DNA of 64,000 nucleotides, from the NCBI RefSeq assembly GCF_016907695.1, contig NZ_JAFBCK010000001.1:4266001-4330000 (forward strand), given 5' to 3'. Positions 17,944 to 26,380 of the stretch are shown here, one piece after another. The notes below the pieces were generated by a model. That model made no database searches. It saw only the letters and a list, made by a program, of their open reading frames with translations, and was not told where the DNA came from. How positions within the stretch are numbered: the stretch's first letter is position 1; every line of letters begins with the position of its first letter. The position numbers and the translations under genes were made by a program. The DNA is from Actinokineospora baliensis. GTDB taxonomy: Bacteria; Actinomycetota; Actinomycetes; Mycobacteriales; Pseudonocardiaceae.

Positions 17944-18007
17944 CCCACCACCCACTCGCGCCCCTCCACCCAGCCCCCCGCGTCCCGCCCTGAGCGCCAA
18001 GCGCGCA

Positions 18008-18039
18008 GAAGGCCCCCGGGAGCATCCCCGGGGGCCTTC
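18008..18039. terminator. Terminator of the ABC transporter operon
   Basis: A perfect 13-bp stem (18008-18020 with 18027-18039) and 6-nt loop, 12 nt beyond the stop of the minus-strand permease gene. Confidence 0.85.
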
Positions 18040-18051
18040 AAGCAGCACCGA

Positions 18052-18816
18052 TCACCGCACCTGACGTGCGAACATCCGCGTAGCCCAGGTCACCGTCAAC
18101 GCCGCCAGCGCGATCACGATGATCATCCCCACCCACACCGACACGTCCCCCGGGTTCCCGGTGAACAGCGACCGGGTGCCGTTGGTGGTCCAGTAGATCG
18201 GGTTCCACTCGGCGATCGTCACCAGCCACCCAGGGGCCAGGGTCAGCGGCAGCAGCACGCCCGAGAGCAGCGACAACGGCTGCGACACGCTGTTGATCAG
18301 CGGGCCGAGCGCGGCCGGGGACGGGATCAGCATCGCCATCGCGTAGGACAGCGCGCAGGCCATCAGCGCCATCAGGGCCAGCATCACGTAGGCCAGCAGC
18401 AGCCAGCCGACGTGCACCGTCAGCCCGAACGGCAGCGCGACCAGGGTGATCACCACGGCCTGGCCCATCAGGGTCACGACCTCGGAGAACGCCCGGCCCA
18501 GGATCAGCGCGACCCGGCTGACCGGGGTCACCCTGGAGCGCTCGATCACCCCGGAGCGCAGCTCGCCGAGCAGGCCGAACCCGGCGAAGAAGCCGCTGAG
18601 CAGCACCAGCACCACCAGCAGGCCCGGCACGTACACCCGGTAGGCGTCGGCGTAGGTCTGCGCGCCGGTGGGGGCCAGCGCGGTCTTGAGCAGCGGGGCG
18701 AAGAGCACCAGGTAGGCGATGGGCTGCACGAACCCGATCACCAGCCGGGCCGGGGTGCGCCACACCAGCAGCATCTGGCGGGTGAAGACCAGCCAGGTGT
18801 CACGGAGGAACTTCAT
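18052..18816 (-). CDS. ABC-2 type permease (DrrB-like)
   Basis: A 254-residue integral membrane protein with six predicted hydrophobic helices and the ABC-2 arrangement seen in DrrB-type antibiotic exporters (LVWRTPARLVIGFVQPIAYLVLFAPLL near the N-terminus, LLSGVLLPLTLAPGW before the last helices). It follows the ATPase gene by 9 nt, and the two should form one exporter. Its place behind a glycosyltransferase and a carrier protein gene suggests export of, or self-resistance to, the cluster product. Confidence 0.9.
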   Translation of the reverse strand: MKFLRDTWLVFTRQMLLVWRTPARLVIGFVQPIAYLVLFAPLLKTALAPTGAQTYADAYRVYVPGLLVVLVLLSGFFAGFGLLGELRSGVIERSRVTPVSRVALILGRAFSEVVTLMGQAVVITLVALPFGLTVHVGWLLLAYVMLALMALMACALSYAMAMLIPSPAALGPLINSVSQPLSLLSGVLLPLTLAPGWLVTIAEWNPIYWTTNGTRSLFTGNPGDVSVWVGMIIVIALAALTVTWATRMFARQVR

Positions 18817-18825
18817 GTCGGACTC

Positions 18826-19779
18826 CTACTTGTCCCGCAGCGAGCGACCGGTCTTGATCAGGAACACGTCGTCGAGGCTGGGCCGGTGCAGCTCGACGGT
18901 GTCGAAGTGGATCTCGCCCGCGTCCAGCACCCGCATGATCTGCGGCATCGCGGTGGTGCCGTCGTCGACGTAGAGGCGAAGGCCGTCCTCGCCGAGCTCC
19001 AGCTTGCGCACGTACTCGTGCCCGTCGAGCAGCTCGGCGGCCTTGGGCCCGCTGCCGTTGAGGCCCACGGTCACCACGTCCCCGGCCACCCCGTGCTTGA
19101 GCTCGGCGGGGGTGCCCAGCGCGACGATCTCACCGTGGTCGATGATCGCGATCCGGTCGCACAGCGCGTCGGCTTCCTCCAGGTAGTGCGTGGTGAGGAA
19201 GACCGTCATGCCCGCGTCGCGCAGCCTGCGCACCTCGTCCCACAGGTGCGCGCGCGACTGCGGGTCCAGCCCGGTGGTCGGTTCGTCGAGGAAGAGCACC
19301 TTGGGCTCGTGGATGATGCCCATCGCGATGTCGACCCGGCGGCGCTGGCCACCGGAGTAGGTGCGGCACTGGCGGTCGGCGAACTCGGTGAGCTCGAAGG
19401 CGGCCAGCGCCTTCTCCGCCCGTTCGACCGCGTCGGCCTTGCCGATCCCGTACATCCTGGCCTGCAGCACCAGCTCCTCGCGGGCGGTGACCTCGTCGGT
19501 CGTGGTGCCGCCCTGGGGGACGTAGCCGACCCTGGTGCGCACCGCCCCGGGGTCTTTGCGCAGGTCGGCGCCCGCGATGACGGCCTCGCCGTCGTCGGGT
19601 TCGAGCAGCGTGCACAGGATGCGGGCGGTGGTCGTCTTCCCGGCGCCGTTGGGGCCGAGGAAGCCGAAGATCTCCCCCTCCGCCACCGACAGATCGACGC
19701 CGCGGACGGCCTCGACTGTGCGGGTCTTGCGCCGTTTGCCCAGCGTGAAGGACTTGCGCAGTCCCTTGACCTCGATCAT
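18826..19779 (-). CDS. ABC transporter ATP-binding protein (DrrA-like)
   Basis: A 317-residue ATPase with Walker A GPNGAGKTTT, signature YSGGQRRRVDIAMG, Walker B KVLFLDEPTTGLD and the H-loop TTHYLEEA, followed by the C-terminal regulatory extension typical of DrrA-type drug exporters. The ATG at 19779 overlaps the glycosyltransferase stop (ATGA). With the following permease it forms a half-size ABC-2 exporter. Confidence 0.93.
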   Translation of the reverse strand: MIEVKGLRKSFTLGKRRKTRTVEAVRGVDLSVAEGEIFGFLGPNGAGKTTTARILCTLLEPDDGEAVIAGADLRKDPGAVRTRVGYVPQGGTTTDEVTAREELVLQARMYGIGKADAVERAEKALAAFELTEFADRQCRTYSGGQRRRVDIAMGIIHEPKVLFLDEPTTGLDPQSRAHLWDEVRRLRDAGMTVFLTTHYLEEADALCDRIAIIDHGEIVALGTPAELKHGVAGDVVTVGLNGSGPKAAELLDGHEYVRKLELGEDGLRLYVDDGTTAMPQIMRVLDAGEIHFDTVELHRPSLDDVFLIKTGRSLRDK

Positions 19780-20954
19780 GACGTGCTCCTGCTCAGGCCG
19801 GCGGGGGCCGGCGACCGGGTGGTCAGCTCCAGCAGCGCCGCCGCGGCGGCCGCTGCTCCGCCCGCCTCGGCGAAGGAGGCGCTGACCGTGGCGGCGGCGG
19901 CCCGGTGGCCCGGGTCGCCGAGGACGTGGGTGATGGCGGCGCGCAGCTGACCCGCGTCCGCCCTGGCGAACCCGACCCGCAGGCCCGCACCGGCCGCGAC
20001 CACGCCGTTGGCGTTGATCGGCTGGTCGTGCCGGATCGGCGCGACCACCAGCGGGACGCCGTGGGCCAGTGATTCGCAGACGGTGTTGAGGCCGCCGTGG
20101 GAGACGACCAGGTCCATGTGCGGCAGCAGCGCCAGCATCGGCACCCTGGTGCGCGCCAACAGGTGCGGCGGCGGGTCGGGCAGCGTGTCCGGAGGGGCGA
20201 TGAACACCGCCTGCAGTTGGTCGCCAAGCGGCGCCAGGGCTGCCGCTGTCTCGCGCAGGAAGCGGGTGGACACATCGTCGGCGAGGGTGCCGACGGACAC
20301 CAGGACGTGCTGTTTGTCCTGGTCCAGCCACTCGAACGGGAACTCGGGCTGGCCGTGCCGGGGCGCCAGGATCGGGCCGACACCGAGGATGTCCTCGGGC
20401 AGCGCGCCGGTCAGCGCCCGCGTCGTGCAGGCCAGCACCAGGTGCGGCGAGTAGCGCAGGTCGAAGTACTCCTCGGCGGGCATCCCGGCCTTGTCCCACA
20501 TGTGCCGCAGCCGCCCGCGCAGCCACTCGTGCACCCGGGGCAGGTCGGCCAGCGGCTCGCCGAGCTCCATGGTCGAGCAGGCCAGGGTCGCCCAGGTGAC
20601 CCCGAGGCGGTGCGCGGCTATCGCCCCCGCGGGGGAGTGCTGGTCGACCACCACGACGTCCGGCCCGGCCGCCTCGATGGCCTTCTCCACCGCGGGCAGG
20701 CTGAACCGGGCGAACGGCACGATGAACCGGTCCCACACCGACCGCACCGCGGCCAACCCGTGGTCCGACTGCGGCCGGTGCAGCCGCGTCCCGGTCGGGT
20801 GCACCACCGCGTCCGGGCCCAGCATCGGGCGAAGGTGCAGCTCAGGGCCGCACCAGGAGACCTCGTGACCCGCCTCGACGAGCGCGGCGGCCAGCCCGAT
20901 GGTCGGGTTGACGTGGCCCGCCAGCGGGGGGACGACGAACAGGAAGCGGCTCAT
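19776..20954 (-). CDS. GT1-family glycosyltransferase (MGT/UGT type)
   Basis: A 392-residue GT-B fold glycosyltransferase. The acceptor-binding N-terminus reads MSRFLFVVPPLAGHVNPTIG with the catalytic-type His, and the C-terminal donor motif reads SHGGLNTVCESLAHGVPLVV with the downstream D-Q pair (RHDQPINA). It resembles macrolide and carotenoid glycosyltransferases that use NDP-sugars. No deoxysugar genes lie nearby, so a common cellular sugar such as UDP-glucose is likely. It overlaps the carrier protein gene upstream and the ATPase downstream (ATGA each). It may glycosylate a phenol or hydroxyl of the product, for tailoring or self-protection. Confidence 0.92.
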   Translation of the reverse strand: MSRFLFVVPPLAGHVNPTIGLAAALVEAGHEVSWCGPELHLRPMLGPDAVVHPTGTRLHRPQSDHGLAAVRSVWDRFIVPFARFSLPAVEKAIEAAGPDVVVVDQHSPAGAIAAHRLGVTWATLACSTMELGEPLADLPRVHEWLRGRLRHMWDKAGMPAEEYFDLRYSPHLVLACTTRALTGALPEDILGVGPILAPRHGQPEFPFEWLDQDKQHVLVSVGTLADDVSTRFLRETAAALAPLGDQLQAVFIAPPDTLPDPPPHLLARTRVPMLALLPHMDLVVSHGGLNTVCESLAHGVPLVVAPIRHDQPINANGVVAAGAGLRVGFARADAGQLRAAITHVLGDPGHRAAAATVSASFAEAGGAAAAAAALLELTTRSPAPAGLSRSTS

Positions 20955-21217
20955 CGGGCCGCTCCGGCGACGTGGTCGACGACCTGCCCGACGGTGAACC
21001 CGGTGATCTCCTCCAGTGGGAGCCCGCGCACGTGCCTGGCCAACCCCACCTCCTGGCCGAACCGCCCGGTCAGCGCGGCGTCGACCCGGATCAGGTCGAG
21101 GCTGTCGAATCGCAGATCCCCTTCGAGCGTGGCGTTCGGCGTAATCGCGGGCGGGCATCCGCCGCACGGGCCGACGACCTCTCGGAGTATTCCCGCGACT
21201 TCCTCGAATAGCGCCAC
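20951..21217 (-). CDS. Acyl carrier protein 3
   Basis: An 88-residue carrier protein with the attachment serine in DLRFDSLDLIRVDA. The GTG at 21217 was chosen because GGAGGA lies 5 nt upstream; the longer frame to 21280 has no good ribosome site. It leads the minus-strand operon with the glycosyltransferase and exporter. Cys-Gly-Gly-Cys near residue 18 is unusual for an ACP. Its promoter must lie in the 170-nt divergent region before the condensation-protein gene. Confidence 0.85.
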   Translation of the reverse strand: MALFEEVAGILREVVGPCGGCPPAITPNATLEGDLRFDSLDLIRVDAALTGRFGQEVGLARHVRGLPLEEITGFTVGQVVDHVAGAAR

Positions 21218-21320
21218 CGCGCTCCTCCAAACACCGCCCCAGATGCGCGCCAAGGTACCGCACCCCGGCCTGCCCGTCACGAAGTATCTCGGTACGGGTG
21301 AATGGTCGGCAGGTGGAGTA

Positions 21321-21349
21321 TTGACACTTTCCGATGCGCTCCCAACAAT
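21321..21349 (+). promoter_or_regulatory. Candidate sigma-70 promoter of the right biosynthetic operon
   Basis: A consensus TTGACA (21321-21326), a 17-nt spacer and AACAAT (21344-21349) lie 38 nt before the ATG at 21388. This is the best -35/-10 match I found in the window. Confidence 0.65.
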
Positions 21350-21387
21350 GCCCGCTAGAAGCTCAATGCGGCGGGGAGTAAAGCGGG

Positions 21388-22746
21388 ATGACGGAGAAGA
21401 TCCTCGTCGATTTCCACGGGACCGGCTCCGGGGTCGGTGACCTGACCTGGGGCCAGCGCACCGTGTGGCGCACGGTGGTCAAGACCGGGCACTCGGAGAC
21501 GATGGGCGGCATCACGCCGCTGCCACCTGGCACGACGGTCGAGCAGTCGGCGATGGTGCTGCGGTACGTGATGGCCAGGCACCAGTCGCTGCGGACCCGG
21601 ATGGTGTTCGACAAGCCCGATGGTGGTCCGCGCCAACAGGTGCACACCTCGGGGCAGGTCGGCTTGGCGGTGGTCGAGGCGGGCGAGCAGGACCCGGCCG
21701 AGGTCGCCGCGCGGGTCAAGCTCGAGTACGAGGACGCCAACTTCGACTACGCCGACGAGTGGCCGGTCCGGATGGCGGTGATCACCAAGGACGGCGAGCC
21801 GACGCACTCGGTCGCGGTCTACAGCCACCTGGCCATCGACGCGCACGGCCTCGACGCGCTGGTCACCGATCTGGCCACAATGGACTGGACGACCGGCGAG
21901 CCGACGGTGCCGCAGGCCGCGACCCAGCCGCTGGAGCTGGCCGAGCAGCAGCGCAAGCCCAACGTGCTGCGCAACAGCGAGGCCGCGCTGCGCTACTGGG
22001 AGCGGGTGCTGCGCACCGTCTCGCCCAAGCGGGTCGAGGGCGAATCCGACGACCACAGGTCACCGCGCTGGGGCGACCTGTCGCTGCGGTCCCCGGCGGC
22101 GTGGTTGGCGACCAAGGCCATCGCCGTGCGGCTGGGCACCGACACCTCCCCGGTGCTGCTGGCCGGGTACGCCTGCGCGCTGGCGCGCACGGTCGGCAAC
22201 AACCCGGTCGCGGTGCAGATCGCGGTGAACAACCGGTTCCGCCAGTCGCTGGTCGGGTCGGTCAGCACCATGGCGCAGACCTGCCCGCTGATGGTCGACC
22301 TCGCCGACGCCACCTTCGGCGAAGCGGTGCACCGGGCCAGGCAGGCCACCATGGTCACCTACAAGTACGCCTACTACGACCCCGAGAAGCGCGCCGCCAT
22401 GGTCGACCGGGTCGCCGAGGAGCTCGGCGGGCGGGTCGAGATGGACACCTACTTCAACGACCGCCGCCCACCGGGCCGCGACGAGCACGAACTGGTGGCG
22501 CCCTCGGCGGAGGAGATCCTGGCCGCGCGGGCCGACACCAGCCACGAGTGGGTCATGTGGACCGATGTGGACAGTCCGCTGCTCTACCTCGACGTCGACG
22601 CCGAGCCGGACGCGGTGGTGTTCACCCTCACCGGTGACACGACCCGGGTCTCGCCCGCGTCCATGCTCGGTCTGCTCACCGAGATCGAGACCGTGCTGGT
22701 CGACGCCGCGCTCGACCCGGGAGCCACGACGGGGATCCACTCGTGA
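21388..22746 (+). CDS. Stand-alone condensation-domain protein 1
   Basis: A 452-residue protein with the NRPS condensation fold (CAT-like). The active-site motif is reduced to H147xxxD151 (SHLAIDAHG): the catalytic second His and structural Asp are kept, and the first His is Ser. Other landmarks are LTWGQRTVW, ARHQSLRTR near the N-terminus and a VNNRFRQSL segment mid-protein. It begins the right operon with a GGGGAG upstream. It is closely similar to the protein at 28441. It should join an acyl and an amino or hydroxyl group between carrier proteins, or transfer to a free acceptor. Confidence 0.88.
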   Translation: MTEKILVDFHGTGSGVGDLTWGQRTVWRTVVKTGHSETMGGITPLPPGTTVEQSAMVLRYVMARHQSLRTRMVFDKPDGGPRQQVHTSGQVGLAVVEAGEQDPAEVAARVKLEYEDANFDYADEWPVRMAVITKDGEPTHSVAVYSHLAIDAHGLDALVTDLATMDWTTGEPTVPQAATQPLELAEQQRKPNVLRNSEAALRYWERVLRTVSPKRVEGESDDHRSPRWGDLSLRSPAAWLATKAIAVRLGTDTSPVLLAGYACALARTVGNNPVAVQIAVNNRFRQSLVGSVSTMAQTCPLMVDLADATFGEAVHRARQATMVTYKYAYYDPEKRAAMVDRVAEELGGRVEMDTYFNDRRPPGRDEHELVAPSAEEILAARADTSHEWVMWTDVDSPLLYLDVDAEPDAVVFTLTGDTTRVSPASMLGLLTEIETVLVDAALDPGATTGIHS

Positions 22747-23675
22747 CCGCGTTGCGCGAGGTGGCCGCGTACCTGCCGCCGGACCGGGTGCCGCTGGAGG
22801 AGTTGGCGCCGCGGTTCGGGCTCACCGAGCGGCAGGTGCGGCTGTTCCGCCGGTTCCACGGTCTCGACGAGGTGTGCCTCGACAACGACGGCACCCTGCT
22901 CGACCTGCTCGTGGCCGCCACGGACCAGTTGGACACGCTGCGCGGCGACGAGCACCGCGTCCGCTACGTCATCTACGCGCGGGGGATGCCGGTCGCCGTG
23001 CCGTACCCGCGCAACCCCTTGCGCGAGTTGTGCGCCAAGCTCGGCCTGGAACACGCGCTGACCTTCACCGTGACCCACCAGGCGTGTGCTACGGGACTGC
23101 TCGCGCTCGACGTCGCGGGCCGGTTGCTGGCCAACGACCCCGACCCGGACGCGTTGGCGCTCATCGTCTCCGGTGAGAAGACCTTCACCCCCGATGCCAT
23201 GCTGGTGCCCGACACCGCGGTGTTCGGCGAGGGTGCCGCGGCCGCCTTGGTCAGCGCCGACGGTCCCCGCGACCGGTTGCTGTCCTACGCGTCCAGCGTG
23301 CGCGGCGACTTCGACGGTAGGCTGATCATCGACCCCGAGCTCGCCGCGCGGTTCCAGAACGAGTACCCGGAACTGCTCGCCGAGGTGCTGCTCGCCGCGG
23401 TCGACCGGGCCGGGCTCACCCTCGACGACATCGCGGTGTTGTTGCCGCACAACGTGAACTCGGTGTCGTGGCGGCGGGTCGCCAAGCGGATCGGGTACCC
23501 GGTCGAGCGGGTCGTGCTCGACAACGTGGCGGTCACCGGGCACAGCTTCGCAGCCGACCCGTTCCTCAACTACCGCACCGCCCTCGACGGCGGACGGCTG
23601 CGGCCGGGGGAGCGGTACCTGGTCGGCGCGGCCGGACTGGGCGCGACGTTCTCCGCGATGGTCTTCGAGCACTAG
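22743..23675 (+). CDS. KAS III-like ketosynthase/acyltransferase
   Basis: A 310-residue KAS III-fold protein starting at a GTG overlapping the preceding stop. Cys115 (QACATGLLAL) and His236 (LPHNVNSVSW) are in place; the third catalytic position, normally Asn in GNTSAAS, is His267 (TGHSFAADP). The Cys-His-His set suggests acyl transfer or altered condensation rather than standard initiation; related KAS III proteins such as CerJ work as acyltransferases. It would be the natural user of an aryl starter from the E1 subunits, passing it to the carrier protein encoded next. Confidence 0.85.
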   Translation: MTALREVAAYLPPDRVPLEELAPRFGLTERQVRLFRRFHGLDEVCLDNDGTLLDLLVAATDQLDTLRGDEHRVRYVIYARGMPVAVPYPRNPLRELCAKLGLEHALTFTVTHQACATGLLALDVAGRLLANDPDPDALALIVSGEKTFTPDAMLVPDTAVFGEGAAAALVSADGPRDRLLSYASSVRGDFDGRLIIDPELAARFQNEYPELLAEVLLAAVDRAGLTLDDIAVLLPHNVNSVSWRRVAKRIGYPVERVVLDNVAVTGHSFAADPFLNYRTALDGGRLRPGERYLVGAAGLGATFSAMVFEH

Positions 23676-23692
23676 TGTGATGGGAGGGCCCC

Positions 23693-24010
23693 GTGGGCTC
23701 TGTTGAGGCGATCGATGCGGCGGCAGGCACCGCCGAATCCACTGTGGACCCGGAGTTGCTCGACCGGGTCACCGGGAGCATGGCCGAGCTGCTGCCGAGG
23801 GTGCTCAAGCGCGAGGTCACCGGGTTGACCAGCGACACCAGGCTGTTCACCGAGCTCGGGCTGAGTTCGGCGAGCACGCTGGAGCTGCTGCTGGAGCTGG
23901 AGGACGAGCTGGAGATCCAGATCGACGTCGAGGAGATCGACCAGAACGACCTGGAGACCGTCGGCACCCTCGCGGCCTACATCGCCGCCCACACCGTCGC
24001 GGACGAGTGA
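23693..24010 (+). CDS. Acyl carrier protein 4
   Basis: A 105-residue carrier protein with an N-terminal extension of about 20 residues before the helical core. The attachment serine lies in ELGLSSASTLELLLEL, followed by a very acidic helix DELEIQIDVEEID. The GTG start has GGGAGG upstream. It lies between the two KAS III-like genes and is a good candidate acceptor for them and for the aaRS-like ligase. Confidence 0.88.
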   Translation: MGSVEAIDAAAGTAESTVDPELLDRVTGSMAELLPRVLKREVTGLTSDTRLFTELGLSSASTLELLLELEDELEIQIDVEEIDQNDLETVGTLAAYIAAHTVADE

Positions 24011-24852
24011 TGTTCACCTCCGGTGCCCCCGGCGCGACCACCGGGCCCGCCCGGTTGGTCGCGGCGCACGCCAGGGTGTTCGCCGAGACCTCGCCCACCG
24101 CGCTCGACCCGGCGCTGCGGCCGTTCCTGGCCGACCTGGTCCGCCCGTACGGCAACGCCTTGCGCGAGGACCTGCTGACCGAGGGCGTCGGGCACTCGTT
24201 CGGCGAGATGGCCGAGGCGATGCTGCCCTCGATCGTCGGACCGGACGAGCCGGTTGACCTGCTGGTGCTCGCCTTCGCCATGCACGACCTGCGCCTGGGG
24301 CGGGCCACGGCCTGCTACCTGAGCGACCAGTGCCCGGGCAGGCCGATGGCGTTCGCGGTGTGCGACCAGGGCAGCGGCGCGGCGTTCACCGCTCTGCGGC
24401 TCACCGAGGCGTACCTGGGATCGGGGGAATGCTCGCGGGCGCTGGTGTTTGTCGTCGAGCAATCCGCGCTGCACTACGAACTCCACGAACCGGCGCCCGT
24501 CCCGAACCGCCACACCGCGGTCGCCCTGCGCCTGGAGCGCGAAGGACGTCCGGTCGGTCTTCGCCAGCGCACCGGTGTTGACGCGTACCGCGTTCCCGGG
24601 CTGCTGCGCGCGGATCTCTCCGGGATCGACGCCACGGTGATCGCCTCCGCGCGGTTGGCCGAGGTCGCCCCCGGTGTCGCGTCCGTCGTCGCCGAGCCGG
24701 GGCAGCCGTACACGGGCATCTGGTGGGAACTGGCGCAGGGTGGCCACGAAGGCCCCGTCGTGCTCGCCGACTACGAACCCGCGCACGGTCTACTGTGTAC
24801 CTCCACTGTGGATCATCTGGCCCTGGCGCAGACGGTCCCGGCGGTGGCATGA
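24010..24852 (+). CDS. KAS III-like protein lacking the active-site cysteine
   Basis: A 280-residue protein with KAS III-like layout: an LLVLAFAMHDLRLG strand-helix, FAVCDQGSGAAFTALRL at the nucleophile elbow, and a FVVEQSALHYE segment. Where active KAS III has ACSGF, this reads QGSGA, so the nucleophile is missing; the nearest Cys is three residues earlier. It is probably a non-catalytic partner of the KAS III at 22743, like a chain-length factor beside a KS. The start overlaps the carrier protein stop (TGATG). A thiolase-fold enzyme with other chemistry cannot be excluded. Confidence 0.6.
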   Translation: MFTSGAPGATTGPARLVAAHARVFAETSPTALDPALRPFLADLVRPYGNALREDLLTEGVGHSFGEMAEAMLPSIVGPDEPVDLLVLAFAMHDLRLGRATACYLSDQCPGRPMAFAVCDQGSGAAFTALRLTEAYLGSGECSRALVFVVEQSALHYELHEPAPVPNRHTAVALRLEREGRPVGLRQRTGVDAYRVPGLLRADLSGIDATVIASARLAEVAPGVASVVAEPGQPYTGIWWELAQGGHEGPVVLADYEPAHGLLCTSTVDHLALAQTVPAVA

Positions 24853-25496
24853 TGGACACCGTCACCGTCTGGCTCGTCGATTCGGTTCTCCCGCAAGGGG
24901 TTCTCGACGAACTGCACGGCTACCTCGACGCCCGCGAGCGGGAGCGGGCCGGGGAGCTGGACCCGCCGCGGCGGCGGGAGTACGTCGCCGCGCACGGGGC
25001 GGCCAGGGTGCTCACCGGGCGGGCGCTCGGGATCGCCCCGGACCGGGTGCGCTACCGGTTCGGGCGGCACGGCAAACCCGAGGTCGACGGCCTGCGGATG
25101 AGCCTGTCGAGGTCCGAGGGGCTGGCGATGGTGGCCTGCACCGCCGACCGGGCGGTCGGGGTCGACCTGCAGCGCGTCGACGAGGGCATGCCGGTGGCCC
25201 GCACCGCGGCCAGGTTCTACCCGGGCGAGGAGGCCGCGCACGTGGCCGACTGCCCGGTGCGGTTCACCGATCTGCTCGCGCGCAAGGAGGCGTGCGTGAA
25301 AGCGGCGGGTGGGCGGCTGTTCCCCGGTTTGCGGTTGCCGGTGCACGGGCGCCGGGTGGTCCGCCAGGCCGACGGGCCCTACCGGGTGCGGGACCTGCCC
25401 GCGCCACCCGGCTACGCGGCGGCGGTCGCGTTGGCGGGCGAAGACGACTACCAGGTGCGCGAGCACCTCTGGCCAGGACAGGGAGTGGCGCCATGA
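24849..25496 (+). CDS. Sfp-type 4'-phosphopantetheinyl transferase
   Basis: A 215-residue PPTase. Family motifs are RFGRHGKPEV, the metal-binding GVDLQRVDE and LLARKEACVKAAGGRL. It transfers phosphopantetheine from CoA to the serine of the carrier proteins in this cluster (five in the window). ATG 24849 overlaps the upstream stop; a second ATG follows at 24852 and either could be used. Confidence 0.93.
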   Translation: MMDTVTVWLVDSVLPQGVLDELHGYLDARERERAGELDPPRRREYVAAHGAARVLTGRALGIAPDRVRYRFGRHGKPEVDGLRMSLSRSEGLAMVACTADRAVGVDLQRVDEGMPVARTAARFYPGEEAAHVADCPVRFTDLLARKEACVKAAGGRLFPGLRLPVHGRRVVRQADGPYRVRDLPAPPGYAAAVALAGEDDYQVREHLWPGQGVAP

Positions 25497-26380
25497 GTTC
25501 GGGACTGGGTGCGGGTCTGCCGCTGGACACCGGCGTCCCCGGGGTGTTCCTGTCGCCACCGGGCTTCGAGCGGGTCATCGGCCTGCTGCGCGACGGGGTC
25601 GCCGCGCTCGCCGCCGACGAGCCCTTCCACCGGCTGGTCATCCCGCCGGTGATCTCCCGCAAGACCATCGAACGCGCCGGGTACGTCGCCGCGTTCCCGA
25701 ACCTGCTCGGCACCGTGCACGGCTACGGCGGCACACCCAACGGCTGGGCCAGGCTCAAACCGCTGGTGGAGCAGGGCGGTGAGTGGTACGCGCAGCAGCA
25801 GATCGGCGATCTCGTGCTGCTGCCCGCCGCCTGCTACCCGGTCTACGCCGCGCTGGAGGGCAGCTCGCTCGACGAGCCCGCGAAGGTGACCGTCGAGGCG
25901 TCGTGCTTCCGGCAGGAGGCCACCAGCGAACCGGGGCGGATGCGGTCGTTCCGGATGCTGGAGCTGGTGACGGTCGCCACCGACGAGCACTGCCTGAAGT
26001 GGCGCGCCGCCCGGCTGGAGCAGGTCGAGGGCTGGTTCACCGACCTGGGGTTGGCCGTGTCGGTCGAGGTGGCCGACGACCCGTTCTTCGGCCCGGGGCG
26101 CAAGGTCTACCAGGCCGCGCAACGGATGCAGGAGCTCAAGTGGGAGCTCAAGGTCCCGGTCGCGGACGGCACCGTGCAGGCGGTGGCGTCGGCGAACTAC
26201 CACAAGGAGCACTTCGGCGAGACGTTCGGCATCACCGCGGGCGGCGAACCGGCCAACACCTCGTGTGTCGCTTTCGGACTGGAACGGCTCGCGATGGCTC
26301 TGATAGCCAGGCATGGCGAGGATTCCACCCGATGGCCCGCCGATGTGCTCGCCGCGTTGGGCGGTGGGCGCAATGGCTGA
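25493..26380 (+). CDS. Class II aaRS-like amino acid:[carrier protein] ligase
   Basis: A 295-residue truncated seryl-tRNA-synthetase-like catalytic domain without a tRNA-binding arm. Class II motif 2 reads SCFRQEATSEPGRMRSFRMLE and motif 3 reads GLERLAMALIARHG. Cys138 and Cys258 match the zinc ligands known from Bradyrhizobium-type amino acid:carrier protein ligases, which adenylate Gly or Ala and load it onto a discrete carrier protein. It overlaps the PPTase stop (ATGA) and sits 1.5 kb from carrier protein 4. It therefore probably supplies a carrier-bound amino acid for the condensation proteins. Which amino acid is loaded cannot be read here. Confidence 0.85.
   Translation: MSSGLGAGLPLDTGVPGVFLSPPGFERVIGLLRDGVAALAADEPFHRLVIPPVISRKTIERAGYVAAFPNLLGTVHGYGGTPNGWARLKPLVEQGGEWYAQQQIGDLVLLPAACYPVYAALEGSSLDEPAKVTVEASCFRQEATSEPGRMRSFRMLELVTVATDEHCLKWRAARLEQVEGWFTDLGLAVSVEVADDPFFGPGRKVYQAAQRMQELKWELKVPVADGTVQAVASANYHKEHFGETFGITAGGEPANTSCVAFGLERLAMALIARHGEDSTRWPADVLAALGGGRNG

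Noticed and set aside
17701..19950. 749-codon plus-strand ORF over the ABC transporter genes
   Set aside because: His/Gln/Arg-rich shadow; it begins inside the terminator hairpin and the minus strand has intact ABC motifs.
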